From assembly GCA_937873155.1 (NCBI GenBank), contig CALMVZ010000011.1, positions 186,001 to 250,000 of the forward strand: a stretch of 64,000 bases of DNA, given 5' to 3'. This document shows, piece by piece, positions 45,394 through 55,932 of the stretch. Below the pieces are notes generated by a model. That model ran no database searches. It was given only the letters and a program-made list of their open reading frames with translations, and was not told the DNA's origin. Every line of letters begins with the position of its first letter. Within the stretch, counting starts at the first letter, position 1. A program made the position numbers and the translations under genes. Source of the stretch: an uncultured Bacteroidota bacterium (GTDB lineage: Bacteria; Bacteroidota; Bacteroidia; B-17B0; Aurantibacillaceae).

Positions 45394-45413
45394 ATCCCGA
45401 TAGTTATCGGGAT
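45394..45413. repeat. Palindrome ATCCCGATAGYTATCGGGAT (first copy)
   Basis: A 20-base palindrome with one central mismatch, between convergent genes. The same sequence, perfect, recurs at 54329-54346. Confidence 0.75.
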
Positions 45414-45423
45414 GCCGAATCTG

Positions 45424-46773
45424 TTACTTTATCCGTACTAACCATTCAGCAGGATCCATTGTTTTTTGTCCTTTCCAGATCTGAAGGTTCAACGAGGATT
45501 TTCCTTCATCTTCATTGTGTAATACTGTACCGATACTTTGCTTTAAACTCACCTTGTCACCTATCTTAACTGTGATATCACTGATGTTCGAATACACGCT
45601 TAAATATTCTCCATGACGGATAATAACTAATTTACCACCGGTTGGCGAGATCGAGATTGCGGTAACTTCTCCTTCGAAAACTGCACGTGCTTGTGCACCC
45701 ATAGACGAACAGATCTCAACGCCATTATTGAACATCATAAATCCTTTTATGGCAGGATGCTCGTGCTCTCCATAAGGCTCGCAGATATAACCCTTGGTAA
45801 CAGGCCACGGTAATTTCCCCCGGTTGTTTGAAAAATCATTACTCAACTCAACAGCCTCTTCGCTTAATTCCGGAATAGTTACATCTTTTTTAACCTCCTT
45901 GGCCTCTTTTGTTTTATTGGTCTTAGTGTTCTTAGGAGATTTCTTTTCTGTAGTTTTTTTGGCGGCTATAGCGGCCGCTTCTGCCTTTGCAGCTTCTTCC
46001 GCTTTTCGTTTGATCTCATCAGCAATTAATTTTTTGATGGCGATCTGTAAATTCTCGGCGTCGCGTCTCTTTTTCTCTAATTCATCCTTAAGTTCTTTTT
46101 CTTTTTTCTGCAATTCGGTTAGCACGACCTCCTGGTCCTGTCTTTCCTTATCTAAAAATCCTTTTTCCTCCTCTTCATTTCCTAATAAAACATTTTTCTC
46201 ATGACGCTTCTCTTTCAATTCATTTATTTTTACGATCAATAAGGCTTGTGCATTTAATATCTCCTGCGCTTGTTGTTTTCTGAATTGCGAATACTGCTGG
46301 AAATATTTCAATCGCATATACGCCTGGTTGAAATCGCCGGAAGCAAAAATAAATACGAGGCGGCTATAAGAGTCCCTGTTCCGTTGTGCGAAATAGATCA
46401 TGCGGGCATATTCCGCCTTTAACTTTGCTAAGTTCTCTTTTAGTTTGTTTATTTCTTTTTCGTTCTGCTTTATGCCACGGTTCAACTGATGTATCTCTGC
46501 AACGATAGCCCCGATCAGTTCTTCACGGATACTGATCTTTTTATTGATAGCTACTAACTGGTTTAAGGAGGTTTTTTTGCCGACTTTAGTTTCGTTCAAT
46601 AAAGAATTGATCTCGTTGATCTCTTCATTCAACTTCTTTTTTTTATTCTCTAAAGTTTGCTTGTTCTGAGGTGCTTTTGTTTGAGATAAACCTGTTTGAA
46701 AAATTAAAGCATAAAAAACCAATACTGCCCAAACGGATAGTGTACTAAGGTTTTTTAGTTTTAATAGGTTCAT
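45424..46773 (-). CDS. EnvC-like murein hydrolase activator (degenerate LytM/M23 domain)
   Basis: A 449-residue exported protein. After the signal peptide (to GLSQ, residue 31) comes a long coiled coil (about 40-290) and a C-terminal M23/LytM domain (about 325-449). The metal ligands of active M23 enzymes are replaced: the usual HxGxD reads NNGVEI, the YxHL-type motif reads VYSNIS, and the LHFE position reads LNLQ. The protein is thus probably an EnvC-type activator of amidases in cell division rather than a peptidase. Its start overlaps the DUF4292 gene by 29 bases. Confidence 0.92.
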   Translation of the reverse strand: MNLLKLKNLSTLSVWAVLVFYALIFQTGLSQTKAPQNKQTLENKKKKLNEEINEINSLLNETKVGKKTSLNQLVAINKKISIREELIGAIVAEIHQLNRGIKQNEKEINKLKENLAKLKAEYARMIYFAQRNRDSYSRLVFIFASGDFNQAYMRLKYFQQYSQFRKQQAQEILNAQALLIVKINELKEKRHEKNVLLGNEEEEKGFLDKERQDQEVVLTELQKKEKELKDELEKKRRDAENLQIAIKKLIADEIKRKAEEAAKAEAAAIAAKKTTEKKSPKNTKTNKTKEAKEVKKDVTIPELSEEAVELSNDFSNNRGKLPWPVTKGYICEPYGEHEHPAIKGFMMFNNGVEICSSMGAQARAVFEGEVTAISISPTGGKLVIIRHGEYLSVYSNISDITVKIGDKVSLKQSIGTVLHNEDEGKSSLNLQIWKGQKTMDPAEWLVRIK

Positions 46774-47626
46774 ACTTTGGAGGTATGTTTATGCTGATCT
46801 TTTGTGGTACATTTTTCTCCATACGAACATAGTCAATTTTAAGGTGCACTTTCTTCTGTGCCACTATGTCAATATTAACAAGCCTTGGTGCATAAATCGA
46901 ATCCGTTACAGCCGGATATTTTTCATAATACGCTGTGAAAGTCCTGTTTGTTTCTACATCAATGAACTCATTTTTATGGATCTTGAAAGTTGCGGGATCC
47001 AGCGTCATCACCTGCATTGATTTTTTAGGCCCCAGGCCATGTTCTATTTTTTTCAGGCGGTGTTTCCTTTCCGTACTTAATAGATAACGGCAATTCTGGC
47101 GATCGGTTACAGGTTTTAACTTATCATCGTCGTCGTGGAATGCCGCGCTGTTTCCAAATAAAACTGCCTGTAAAAGATCAAAATCAAGGTCAGCATGCAG
47201 CAGCTCATTTATGTAATTAAAATCGCCCCTGAAATACTCCTTTTTCGGATAGATAACCATTTTAACAGAATCCCTTGTGATCAAAACTTTAGCCACTTCA
47301 ATTCCTAACAGGTACTGAATTGAAACTAACATGGCGCTGTCCTTACGTATTCTCACTTTAATATCAAAACTCTCTTCTTTCCCGTCTATGTTCGACTCAA
47401 CATTCGCTTTTGCGTACATCCAGTTGTAGGTAAGTTCATTCTCTTTGATGTACTTTGTTAAAGCTTTTGCGTTCTTAAAATCAAGTTTACATCTGTCTGT
47501 TATAGTGTCAACAACAACCGCTTCCTGGTTCTCTTTTTTTAATTTACGCTTAGACTTACAAGCATTGAATGAGATCAACAGAGCCACGCAGGAAACAAAA
47601 ACTACAGATATGTGCTTATTGATCAT
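46745..47626 (-). CDS. DUF4292 lipoprotein
   Basis: A 293-residue protein with a lipoprotein signal (LLISFNACKSK, Cys about residue 23). The body follows the LolA-like pattern of DUF4292: YMYAKANVES-type strand (here WMYAKANVES), IKVRIRKDSAMLVSIQYLLGIEVAKVLI, and YPKKEYFRGDFNYINELL. It probably binds lipid or peptide in the periplasm; the exact role is unknown. It is packed between the TPR lipoprotein (11-base overlap) and the EnvC-like gene (29-base overlap), an arrangement I recall as common in Bacteroidota. Confidence 0.88.
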   Translation of the reverse strand: MINKHISVVFVSCVALLISFNACKSKRKLKKENQEAVVVDTITDRCKLDFKNAKALTKYIKENELTYNWMYAKANVESNIDGKEESFDIKVRIRKDSAMLVSIQYLLGIEVAKVLITRDSVKMVIYPKKEYFRGDFNYINELLHADLDFDLLQAVLFGNSAAFHDDDDKLKPVTDRQNCRYLLSTERKHRLKKIEHGLGPKKSMQVMTLDPATFKIHKNEFIDVETNRTFTAYYEKYPAVTDSIYAPRLVNIDIVAQKKVHLKIDYVRMEKNVPQKISINIPPKYEPIKTKKP

Positions 47627-49364
47627 TTAATTTTTTAGTGCTTATTTTTTTTAATAGAGTTTCTGAATTCCCACCCGCTTCATTCGATTTTTTCCAGTAT
47701 TTTAATGCTTCCTCGTGCTTTCCAAGTTTATACATCACATCACCGTAGTGTTCCAGGATCAATGGTTTTTTTGGAGCAAGTTTAACTGCTCTAACCAACC
47801 AATCTTCAGCTTCTACGTACTTTGCCTGCTGAAAAAGTATCCAACCGTAAGTGTCAATGTAAGATGCATTTTCACGCACAAGATCATTACTTCTCTTCGA
47901 TAATTTCTCTGCTTTGTCAAGTTTTTCTTTTCTTAGAGATAAGTAATAGGCGTAGTTGTTCAATACATAAGCATCATCAGGATTTATCTTTAAAGCATCA
48001 TCATATGCTTTGTCCGATTTTTCATGCTCTTCTAAAAAAGCGTAAACATCTCCGAGGCTGATATAAAAATTCAGCATAAGGTTCTTGTCTTCATAAACAA
48101 ATTCCAGGCCATCATAAAATGATTGCGCGGCTTTTTTATAATTACGACGTTGTTTATTAGCTAACCCATTATAAAAATATGGCTGCGCTTGATTTGGAAA
48201 TAGTTCCATTGCTTCTGCGCTATGAATTTCAAGAGAATCAAATTTTTGAAGGTAAGATTCTAACTCTAAAAGCTCCGCCCAAACATGAAAACCACTCTTG
48301 TTAAGTTTTGCTGCTATTAAATATTGTTCGTATGATTCTGTTAATTTTTTGTCTCCTGCCAGAAATCTTGCATAATAAGCATGGGCTTCTGAAGACATCG
48401 GATTTACCTTCAGTACAACTTCGCACAGATCATATGCTTTCGGTAAAAATTCGGGGAATCGTTCGTATACTTCAAGGTAGAATTGCAGGTATTTTATTTT
48501 CACTTCCAATTCAAGATCAGGATTTGCAAGCGCTATTTTCAATTCTGAATGTGATTCTTCTGCTTTTCCCTGTTCTTTATAATATTCCGCCATTACCAAA
48601 TGAACGCGTGGACTGCCCGGATCGATCACAAGCAGCTTATCATAAATGGCTTTAGCTTGTGCAAAATCATTCATGTCCTCGTAATGTTCTGCGAGATATA
48701 AATAATACCGAGGTTCCTTCGGATTCAGTTCTATCATTTTTTTCAATTCCGCTTCTGCCTCGCTGAATCTCCTTAATTGCTTTAATAATTTTATCTTATT
48801 AAGTGTTATGACCTCTTCCTTCCCATAACGTTTTTCAAGTTCATCGTAAATTTTAAAGGCCTTGTTGAAATTCTGGCTCATTGCGTAATCATACGCCATT
48901 GCCTCCATCAGATCGCTTCGCTCCGGGAAATTCTTTATCAATTTTTCATACGCTTCGGCAGAACCCGCGAAATCTTTTTTCAAGTGAAGTATATCAATGT
49001 AAGCCATATGATACCATTGGTTTTTCGGATCAGCTTCAATAGCTTCTTTCGCCAATTTTGACGCTTCGTCTAATCTTGATGTTAAGGGAAGTAATTTTGA
49101 TAACTCGTACTTAACAGGAGCATTTTGCGGATCATACTTTAAACATTCCCTGAACAAACGTTCTGCTGCCTCAGGTTTACCTGAAATTTTTTCACGGCAA
49201 GCTTCGATGTAAGTAGCTTCCATGATGATCTTATTCTTTTCACTGAGCGGCGTTTTTGTTACAGTTCCCGTACTAACATTCGCCGACGTTTTACATGACG
49301 AGAAGTTTAGAGAGAACAGGATCAGTCCGCAACAAAAAAAAGAATATGAGATTAGCTTATGCAA
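47616..49364 (-). CDS. TPR lipoprotein
   Basis: A 582-residue protein with a lipobox (LNFSSCKTS, Cys about residue 24). The mature protein is made almost wholly of tetratricopeptide repeats, with clear units such as PKEPRYYLYLAEHYEDMNDF, PGSPRVHLVMAEYYKEQGK and PDDAYVLNNYAYYLSLRKE. It is likely an outer-membrane-anchored scaffold for protein assembly. It overlaps the nucleotidyltransferase start by 8 bases and the DUF4292 gene by 11, so the three are translated as a unit. Confidence 0.92.
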   Translation of the reverse strand: MHKLISYSFFCCGLILFSLNFSSCKTSANVSTGTVTKTPLSEKNKIIMEATYIEACREKISGKPEAAERLFRECLKYDPQNAPVKYELSKLLPLTSRLDEASKLAKEAIEADPKNQWYHMAYIDILHLKKDFAGSAEAYEKLIKNFPERSDLMEAMAYDYAMSQNFNKAFKIYDELEKRYGKEEVITLNKIKLLKQLRRFSEAEAELKKMIELNPKEPRYYLYLAEHYEDMNDFAQAKAIYDKLLVIDPGSPRVHLVMAEYYKEQGKAEESHSELKIALANPDLELEVKIKYLQFYLEVYERFPEFLPKAYDLCEVVLKVNPMSSEAHAYYARFLAGDKKLTESYEQYLIAAKLNKSGFHVWAELLELESYLQKFDSLEIHSAEAMELFPNQAQPYFYNGLANKQRRNYKKAAQSFYDGLEFVYEDKNLMLNFYISLGDVYAFLEEHEKSDKAYDDALKINPDDAYVLNNYAYYLSLRKEKLDKAEKLSKRSNDLVRENASYIDTYGWILFQQAKYVEAEDWLVRAVKLAPKKPLILEHYGDVMYKLGKHEEALKYWKKSNEAGGNSETLLKKISTKKLNDQ

Positions 49365-50367
49365 TAATTTGAGTATAGTCGCTCGCGCTAAGATCCAAAG
49401 GTTTTCCTTTTACTTCAGCTCCTTCGCCCATCATGCTGTTACTGATGTTAGCGTTCGTTATTTTTGATGATGACTGGATGATCGAATTTTTTACAATGCT
49501 CGATTCTAAATTACAGTTCGCACCGATACTTACATGAGGGCCAACAATTGAATTTGATAATTTTACATTATCGCCAATGAAACACGGTTCAATGATAATA
49601 CTATCTTTTACTTCAATGTTCTTCCCGCGCGTGTGAGGTTTCCCCTTATCAAATTCCAGAACGCGCTGGTTGGTATAAACTGTTGCGTCTTTATTCCCGC
49701 AATCTAACCACTCAGTAACTTTACCCGGTTCAAATTTTATTCCCTTTGCTTTCATGTTCTCTAAAGCATTGGTCAATTGGAATTCACCTTTTTCAGTAAT
49801 GTTGTTATCCAATAAATATTTTAATTCCTTTTTGAGGTTGTCTCCGTCTTTGAAATAATAAATTCCAATTATCGCCAGATCGCTGACAAATGTTTCCGGT
49901 TTCTCAACAAAATCGGTGATAACTCCATTACTATCTAATTTTACAACACCGAACTGGCGCGGATCTTCAATTTTCTGCACCCAGATGACACCTTCTTTTT
50001 GAATGTCCATTACAAAATCAGCTTTGAACAAAGTATCAGCAAAGGCAATAACCGTTTTTCCTGTAATAGATCTTTCAGCACACATAATCGCGTGAGCGGT
50101 TCCTAAAGCTTTATCCTGGTAATAGATGCTTCCTTTTGCGCCTTGTCCTTCTGCAATTTTTATAAGATTTTGCTCGGTTTCTTTTCCAAAATCACTGCCG
50201 ATCACAAAAGCGATCTCTTCAACTTTCTCGCCGCAAACTTTGGTAATGTCTTCAACAAGTCGTTGTACAATTGGTTTTCCTGCTACCGGTATAAGAGGCT
50301 TTGGCGTGGTTAATGTATGCGGACGCATACGTTTGCCTTTACCTGCCATTGGAATGATAATACGCAT
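49357..50367 (-). CDS. Sugar-phosphate nucleotidyltransferase with left-handed beta-helix
   Basis: A 336-residue nucleotidyltransferase. The signature MRIIIPMAGKGKRMRPHTLTTPKPLIPVAGKPI contains the activating GxGxRxxPxT...PKPLxPVxGKP, and IGIYYFKDG and EWLDCGNKDATVYTNQ follow. Hexapeptide repeats form a C-terminal left-handed helix (IEPCFIGDNVKLSNSIVGPH...). It resembles RmlA/GlmU-like enzymes that make dTDP- or UDP-sugars; the exact sugar is unresolved. It is first in the minus-strand operon. Confidence 0.92.
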   Translation of the reverse strand: MRIIIPMAGKGKRMRPHTLTTPKPLIPVAGKPIVQRLVEDITKVCGEKVEEIAFVIGSDFGKETEQNLIKIAEGQGAKGSIYYQDKALGTAHAIMCAERSITGKTVIAFADTLFKADFVMDIQKEGVIWVQKIEDPRQFGVVKLDSNGVITDFVEKPETFVSDLAIIGIYYFKDGDNLKKELKYLLDNNITEKGEFQLTNALENMKAKGIKFEPGKVTEWLDCGNKDATVYTNQRVLEFDKGKPHTRGKNIEVKDSIIIEPCFIGDNVKLSNSIVGPHVSIGANCNLESSIVKNSIIQSSSKITNANISNSMMGEGAEVKGKPLDLSASDYTQIIA

Positions 50368-50432
50368 AATTTTACTAAGTCAATAGACTACAAATTTAAC
50401 AGAATTATCGGGAAAAAGAAGGCTAATATTAG

Positions 50433-51128
50433 TTAAACGGATTGTAAGAATGCGATAGGCTCAAGAGCGTCTTTTACATCAAAATCCCCGATCTTTGTAC
50501 GGCACAATTTTGTAAGATGTGCTCCGCTGTTCAGGGCTAAACCAAGATCACGCGCTATACTTCGTATATATGTTCCTTTACTGCAAACTATACGGAAATC
50601 AAGTTCCGGCAACTCTGATCGGGTGATCTCAAACTCCATTATTTCTATCGGGCGTGACTTCAATTCTGCGGTACCGCCATCTCTTGCAATATCATAAGCC
50701 CGCTTGCCATTAACCATTACCGCGCTGAATAATGGCGGAACCTGTTCTTGTTTACCAAGAAAGCTTTTTACTGTATCTGCTATCAATTGTTCTGTGATAT
50801 GCTCAGTCGGAAAAGTATGGTCAATAGGTTTTTCGAGGTCATAACAAGGCGTCGTTGCCCCAATAAAAAACGTGCCTGTATATTCTTTTTTAAGATCCTG
50901 GAAACTTTGGATCTCTTTTGTTTTTTTTCCTGTGCAAACGATCAATAATCCTGTTGCTAAAGGATCTAGTGTGCCGGCATGGCCGATCTTTAAATGAACA
51001 TGTTTACCATCGATCAATAACGAATCGTGTTTTTTTAACCCGTGTTTTAACTTGTTTACGGCTTGGAAGGAGGTCCAGCCCAAAGGTTTATTGATCAGCA
51101 ATATTTCACCCTGATAAAAATTGCGCAT
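50433..51128 (-). CDS. truB: tRNA pseudouridine(55) synthase
   Basis: Makes pseudouridine-55 in the T-loop of tRNAs. The 231-residue protein has [19 protein letters not shown], the catalytic motif [14 protein letters not shown] with its Asp, the [14 protein letters not shown] strand and [15 protein letters not shown]. Its ATG overlaps the uppP stop by one base, so both genes are coupled. Confidence 0.97.
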   Translation of the reverse strand: MRNFYQGEILLINKPLGWTSFQAVNKLKHGLKKHDSLLIDGKHVHLKIGHAGTLDPLATGLLIVCTGKKTKEIQSFQDLKKEYTGTFFIGATTPCYDLEKPIDHTFPTEHITEQLIADTVKSFLGKQEQVPPLFSAVMVNGKRAYDIARDGGTAELKSRPIEIMEFEITRSELPELDFRIVCSKGTYIRSIARDLGLALNSGAHLTKLCRTKIGDFDVKDALEPIAFLQSV

Positions 51129-51922
51129 TACACTACGCTGATTGGAATTTTCAATAAAAACAAAATAATAAGGATTGCGCCTGCAACAATTCTGTACCAG
51201 CCAAATGCTTTGAATCCATTCTTGTTCAGCATGCCAATAAAAAATTTAATGGCGAGGATCGCAACAACAAATGCAACTGCATTTCCGAAAACCAAGAGTG
51301 AAATTTCGTGCGAATCCAGGCTTAATCCTTCCTTATAAAAATCGAGCAATTTTTTTGCTGTCGCCGCGAACATCGTTGGAACGGCAAGGAAAAACGAAAA
51401 CTCTGCAGCATTCTTCCGTGTTAATTTTTGCGACATCCCTCCCACAATTGTAGCGCCGCTCCTGCTGATGCCCGGGAATAAGGCGATGCACTGGAAGACA
51501 CCGATCTTAAAAGCTTTCAGTGTTGTGATATCCTCTTCTTTATCTAAACTATTCTTTGCAAACCATTTATCTACGAATAATAAAATGATCCCGCCAAAAA
51601 ATAAAGCGATCGCCACGCCAAAAACATTTTCCAATAACGCATCGATCTGATCACCTAAGAAAATTCCGGCAATTGCAGCAGGAATAAAAGCGACAATTAA
51701 TTTGAGATAAAAATCAATTGATTTGAAGAATCGTTTGAAGTACATCACAACAACCGATAAGATCGCACCAAACTGAATGGCCACTGTAAATAATTTTACG
51801 AATGGCGTTGCTTTCATTCCCAATAAAGCAGTGGCGATCATCATATGTCCCGTTGAGGAAACAGGTAAAAATTCGGTCAGGCCCTCAACCAGTGCAATAA
51901 TAAATGCTTCAAGAAACGACAT
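51128..51922 (-). CDS. uppP: Undecaprenyl-diphosphatase (BacA type)
   Basis: Recycles the C55 carrier by removing a phosphate from undecaprenyl diphosphate. The 264-residue integral membrane protein carries the two active-site motifs [14 protein letters not shown] (residues about 14-27) and [11 protein letters not shown], and about eight hydrophobic helices. It completes the polyprenyl cycle with uppS in this window. Confidence 0.97.
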   Translation of the reverse strand: MSFLEAFIIALVEGLTEFLPVSSTGHMMIATALLGMKATPFVKLFTVAIQFGAILSVVVMYFKRFFKSIDFYLKLIVAFIPAAIAGIFLGDQIDALLENVFGVAIALFFGGIILLFVDKWFAKNSLDKEEDITTLKAFKIGVFQCIALFPGISRSGATIVGGMSQKLTRKNAAEFSFFLAVPTMFAATAKKLLDFYKEGLSLDSHEISLLVFGNAVAFVVAILAIKFFIGMLNKNGFKAFGWYRIVAGAILIILFLLKIPISVV

Positions 51923-51934
51923 GCTGTTTGCGTA

Positions 51935-52171
51935 TTATTTCGCTGATTCGTGGTTCTGCTTCGGTCTCCACATAATGGCGACAATGATGGTGACAAAACC
52001 AATAACACAAACCATTGGTGCAATGGTGATTCGTTGCGTATCAAAAATAGCGGGGTTAAAAACATTCGGGTCATCACTACCGCCTCCGATCATCAGGATA
52101 TATCCCAATACAATTAGCCCTAAACCTCCTAAAAAAAGTAAATAGTTTTGTTTCGAAAAAGTTGATTTCAT
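51935..52171 (-). CDS. DUF3098 small membrane protein
   Basis: A 78-residue protein with two transmembrane helices (about 10-28 and 48-68). The segments [28 protein letters not shown] and [14 protein letters not shown] match the DUF3098 family as I remember it. The ATG at 52171 is used; the frame is open 13 codons further but those are not family-like. It sits 12 bases upstream of uppP; in other Bacteroidota it follows ftsX, absent here. Confidence 0.87.
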   Translation of the reverse strand: MKSTFSKQNYLLFLGGLGLIVLGYILMIGGGSDDPNVFNPAIFDTQRITIAPMVCVIGFVTIIVAIMWRPKQNHESAK

Positions 52172-52274
52172 ACCTCGCAAATCTAAGCAAAATATTGGCT
52201 TAAAATACAAGGCTTTTACGTTAAAATTTCGTAATATTGCTACTTACATTTCGCCCTTAAAAAGGCAGTTATTT

Positions 52275-53363
52275 ATGTCGAAAGTTGCATTAATTACCGG
52301 AGTTACCGGACAAGACGGCGCCTATTTGGCCGAATTATTACTAAATAAAGGTTATAATGTGCACGGGGTTAAGCGCCGCAGCTCAATGTTCAATACCGAC
52401 AGGATCGATCATCTATACCAGGACCTTCACGAAAAGAACGTGAATTTTAAATTACATTACGGCGACCTAACTGATAGTACTAATCTTATCCGAATCATCC
52501 AGGAAGTGCAGCCGGATGAGATCTATAATTTGGCAGCACAATCCCACGTAAAAGTAAGTTTTGAAACCCCCGAATATACTGCGAATGCTGATGCGGTTGG
52601 CGCCCTGAGAATTTTAGAGGCTATCCGTATTTTAAAGCTTGAGAAAAAGACAAAGTTCTACCAGGCAGGCACTTCAGAAATGTTTGGTTTGGTACAAGAG
52701 ATCCCGCAAAAGGAAACTACTCCTTTTTATCCAAGAAGTCCATATGGTGTTGCCAAAGTTTATGCTTACTGGATCACCAAAAATTATCGTGAAGCTTATG
52801 GCATGTTCGCTTCGAACGGAATTTTGTTCAATCACGAAAGTCCGGTACGCGGAGAAACATTTGTGACAAGAAAAATTACACGTGCTGCTGCAAAAATTAG
52901 TTTAGGCATGCAGGAAAAATTATTTTTAGGAAACCTCGATGCCGAACGTGATTGGGGACATGCACAGGATTACGTAGAAGGTATGTGGATGATGTTGCAG
53001 CAAAAAGAAGCCGATGATTTTGTTTTAGCAACCGGAATAAAGATAACAGTGCGGAAATTTGTGGAGATGTCTTTCGGAGAAGTTGGAATTATTCTCGAGT
53101 GGAAAGGTGAAGCCGAAAAAGAAAAAGGCTACAATAAAGCAACAGGAAAAGCCATCGTTGAGATCGATGAAAAATATTACCGTCCTGCTGAAGTTGATCT
53201 CCTGGTTGGGGATTCGTCTAAGGCAAGAAAAGTTTTAGGATGGAAACCAAAACGCACTGTTGAGCAGCTTTGCAAAGAAATGGTGGCCAGCGATCTTGAA
53301 TTATTCAAGCGTGATAAATATTTGCTGGAAGGCGGTCATAAAGTTTTAAATTATAAAGAATAA
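52275..53363 (+). CDS. gmd: GDP-mannose 4,6-dehydratase
   Basis: Converts GDP-mannose to GDP-4-keto-6-deoxymannose. The 362-residue short-chain dehydrogenase has the NADP motif [15 protein letters not shown] (residues 9-23), [17 protein letters not shown], the catalytic YxxxK in [18 protein letters not shown] and [19 protein letters not shown]. It is followed after 5 bases by fcl, so the pair makes GDP-L-fucose. A TAATATTG -7-like box lies at 52232-52239. Confidence 0.97.
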   Translation: MSKVALITGVTGQDGAYLAELLLNKGYNVHGVKRRSSMFNTDRIDHLYQDLHEKNVNFKLHYGDLTDSTNLIRIIQEVQPDEIYNLAAQSHVKVSFETPEYTANADAVGALRILEAIRILKLEKKTKFYQAGTSEMFGLVQEIPQKETTPFYPRSPYGVAKVYAYWITKNYREAYGMFASNGILFNHESPVRGETFVTRKITRAAAKISLGMQEKLFLGNLDAERDWGHAQDYVEGMWMMLQQKEADDFVLATGIKITVRKFVEMSFGEVGIILEWKGEAEKEKGYNKATGKAIVEIDEKYYRPAEVDLLVGDSSKARKVLGWKPKRTVEQLCKEMVASDLELFKRDKYLLEGGHKVLNYKE

Positions 53364-53368
53364 TTTCT

Positions 53369-54310
53369 GTGGAACTTAATTCCAAAATATATATTGCCGG
53401 TCATCGTGGAATGGTGGGCTCTGCTATCCATCGTAATTTAGAAAAGCAAGGCTTTAAGAATATTATCACAAGAACTTCAGAAGAGCTTGACCTGAGAAAC
53501 CAGAAAGCCGTTTCTGATTTTTTTTCAAAAGAAAAACCTGAATATGTTTTTTTAGCTGCAGCGAAAGTTGGCGGCATCCAGGCGAATAACACTTACCGTG
53601 CGGATTTTATTTATGAGAATTTAATGATCCAGAATAATGTGGTTCATTCGTCTTACGTGAACGGCGTTAAAAAATTAATGTTCCTCGGCTCATCTTGTAT
53701 TTATCCGAAGCTTGCGCCTCAACCATTAAAAGAAGAATATTTATTGACAGGTCTTTTAGAAGACACTAATGAACCATACGCAATCGCTAAAATTGCAGGT
53801 ATAAAATTATGTGAGTCTTATAAACGTCAGTATGGCTGCGATTTTATTTCAGTAATGCCAACGAATTTGTACGGGCCGAATGACAATTACAATTTAAATA
53901 ATTCGCATGTGTTACCTGCTTTGATCCGTAAATTTCATGACGCAAAAGAAAGTAATTCGCCTTTTGTAGAAATGTGGGGAACAGGAAAACCAATGCGTGA
54001 ATTTTTACACGCCAACGACATGGCAGATGCCTGTGTTTTCCTGATGAATAATTATTCAGGAGAGAAAATTGTAAATATCGGAACGGGAACTGACCTTACT
54101 ATAAAAGATCTCGCCTTGCTCATCAAAAAAATTGTAGGTTATACAGGAGAAATAAAACACGACCTGAGCAAACCGGACGGAACGCCAAGAAAATTAATGG
54201 ATGTAAGTTTTTTACACAGCCTTGGCTGGAAACACAAAATTGAATTGGAAGACGGCATCAGGGCCGTTTATGATGACTTCCGTAAAAAAGAAGGCGTTAA
54301 GGTTTGGTGA
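53369..54310 (+). CDS. fcl: GDP-L-fucose synthase
   Basis: Epimerises and reduces GDP-4-keto-6-deoxymannose to GDP-L-fucose. The 313-residue protein starts at GTG (53369). It has [34 protein letters not shown], the [12 protein letters not shown] motif and the [20 protein letters not shown] catalytic helix, all diagnostic. With gmd it supplies fucose for a surface polysaccharide or glycoprotein. Confidence 0.97.
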   Translation: MELNSKIYIAGHRGMVGSAIHRNLEKQGFKNIITRTSEELDLRNQKAVSDFFSKEKPEYVFLAAAKVGGIQANNTYRADFIYENLMIQNNVVHSSYVNGVKKLMFLGSSCIYPKLAPQPLKEEYLLTGLLEDTNEPYAIAKIAGIKLCESYKRQYGCDFISVMPTNLYGPNDNYNLNNSHVLPALIRKFHDAKESNSPFVEMWGTGKPMREFLHANDMADACVFLMNNYSGEKIVNIGTGTDLTIKDLALLIKKIVGYTGEIKHDLSKPDGTPRKLMDVSFLHSLGWKHKIELEDGIRAVYDDFRKKEGVKVW

Positions 54311-54328
54311 GATAAATGAAAAATGCAG

Positions 54329-54346
54329 TCCCGATAGCTATCGGGA
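54329..54346. repeat. Palindrome TCCCGATAGCTATCGGGA (second copy)
   Basis: An 18-base perfect palindrome between fcl and the next gene, same family as 45394-45413. It may terminate or slow transcription. Confidence 0.75.
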
Positions 54347-54372
54347 TAAAAAATAAGAATTTAAAATTATAA

Positions 54373-55932
54373 ATGTTAGTGATCCCTTCCCGTTTAATAT
54401 TTGGTTTATCATTCTTAATTTTTCATTTTTCATTTTTCATTTCTAAGGCGCAATTTTACAATTTGCCCAACGACTATTCATACGGGTTATTAACTGAGCG
54501 CGCTTTAGCCGAAAAGGACTCTTCCATACACTCTTCGCTTAAACCTTATATTCATTTTTTCTCCGATAAATACAAACATGTTGCAGACACCCATCGTGTG
54601 TTCAAATTCATTAATGACGATCCGATCATAGATAAAGTTTTTAATGAAGATCTTTTGCTTGTAAAATCGAAAGAAAAAAAATTTCTTCTCCGTGTTGATC
54701 CATTATTAAATTTTGAATTCGGACGCGATACAGAAGACACTTTGCAGCGCAGGCTTTATACAAACACCCGCGGTTTTATTGCAAGTGGCGCTATTGGAAA
54801 AGATTTTTATTTTGAAACTATGCTCTCAGAAAATCAGGCTGTATTTCCGAATTACATTGAAACCTATAACCGGAATACAGGTATAGTTCCCGGACAAGGT
54901 CGTTGGAAAACATTTAAATCACGAGGGTTCGACTACGCTTTTTCTTCAGGATTTTTTTCTTATCAGCCATGTAAGAACTTAAACATTCAGGCAGGTCATG
55001 GTAAACAAAAAGTCGGACAAGGTTACCGTTCTTTATTGTTAAGCGATAATTCATTTAATTATCCTTATGCAAGAATTACGCAACAGTGGTTCAAAGGCCG
55101 TGTGCAATACACAAATATCTACGCTTCCTTCATGAATTTGCGTTCGGCCAGTGAAAAGATCGTTCCGAACACAGAGCGGATTTTCCAGAAAAAAGCAGCT
55201 TCGTTCCAGTATCTTAGTTTAAATTTCACCAAGTGGTTGAATTTAGGATTCTTTCAGGGTCTGATCTGGCAGGTAGCCGATAAAAACAATGTTCAACATT
55301 TCGAGTGGCAGTATGTTAACCCGGTAATTTTTACAAATCTCGCTTCTTATGGTTTAAATAATAAGAATAATATCCTGATCGGGGCTGACCTCAATATTAA
55401 GATCACAAACCGCATCAGTGTATACGGACAGTTCATGGCGGATGACCTGAGTAATACCCGCACAATCGGAAATGGTTTGGGTTACCAGGCGGGAATCAAA
55501 TATTTCAACGCATTTAAAGTGAAAAATTTGTTTTTACAGGCAGAATATAACGATGTGAGTGAAAGTTCTTATACCAGTCCGATCACTGATACCTCTAATC
55601 AATCCTATTCTCATTATAATCAGAACATAGCATACACCCCGGGTTATGGAAAAGAATTTGTAGGAATGGCGGACTATAAATTCCGCCGCATTTCATTTAA
55701 CGCACGGTACAATTACCAGTATTATACTTATCTGAATAACGGTTTTTATTCTAACCAATATGTGAATTTAAGGTTGGGATATACTATAAATCCTGCTTAT
55801 AATACAAACATCAGCTTAGGATTATCTTACAGGACACAGGATTATTTTGGCTTTACAGTACCGAATACTAAAACGGCTTACGTATATTTAATGTTTAAAA
55901 CGAGTTTATTTAATAATTACTACGACTTTTAG
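54373..55932 (+). CDS. Outer-membrane beta-barrel protein, RemB/Wzi-like (first copy)
   Basis: A 519-residue protein with a signal peptide (to SKAQF, about residue 27) and an all-beta body rich in aromatic strand ends. The segment SIHSSLKPYIHFF and the barrel core GHGKQKVGQGYRSLLLSDNS recall the RemB gliding-associated and Wzi-like capsule-anchoring families of Bacteroidota. It ends SLFNNYYDF, a typical barrel terminus. It lies in a polysaccharide locus next to a WecA-like transferase, which favours a role in anchoring or exporting a surface glycan. The family name is tentative. Confidence 0.75.
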   Translation: MLVIPSRLIFGLSFLIFHFSFFISKAQFYNLPNDYSYGLLTERALAEKDSSIHSSLKPYIHFFSDKYKHVADTHRVFKFINDDPIIDKVFNEDLLLVKSKEKKFLLRVDPLLNFEFGRDTEDTLQRRLYTNTRGFIASGAIGKDFYFETMLSENQAVFPNYIETYNRNTGIVPGQGRWKTFKSRGFDYAFSSGFFSYQPCKNLNIQAGHGKQKVGQGYRSLLLSDNSFNYPYARITQQWFKGRVQYTNIYASFMNLRSASEKIVPNTERIFQKKAASFQYLSLNFTKWLNLGFFQGLIWQVADKNNVQHFEWQYVNPVIFTNLASYGLNNKNNILIGADLNIKITNRISVYGQFMADDLSNTRTIGNGLGYQAGIKYFNAFKVKNLFLQAEYNDVSESSYTSPITDTSNQSYSHYNQNIAYTPGYGKEFVGMADYKFRRISFNARYNYQYYTYLNNGFYSNQYVNLRLGYTINPAYNTNISLGLSYRTQDYFGFTVPNTKTAYVYLMFKTSLFNNYYDF

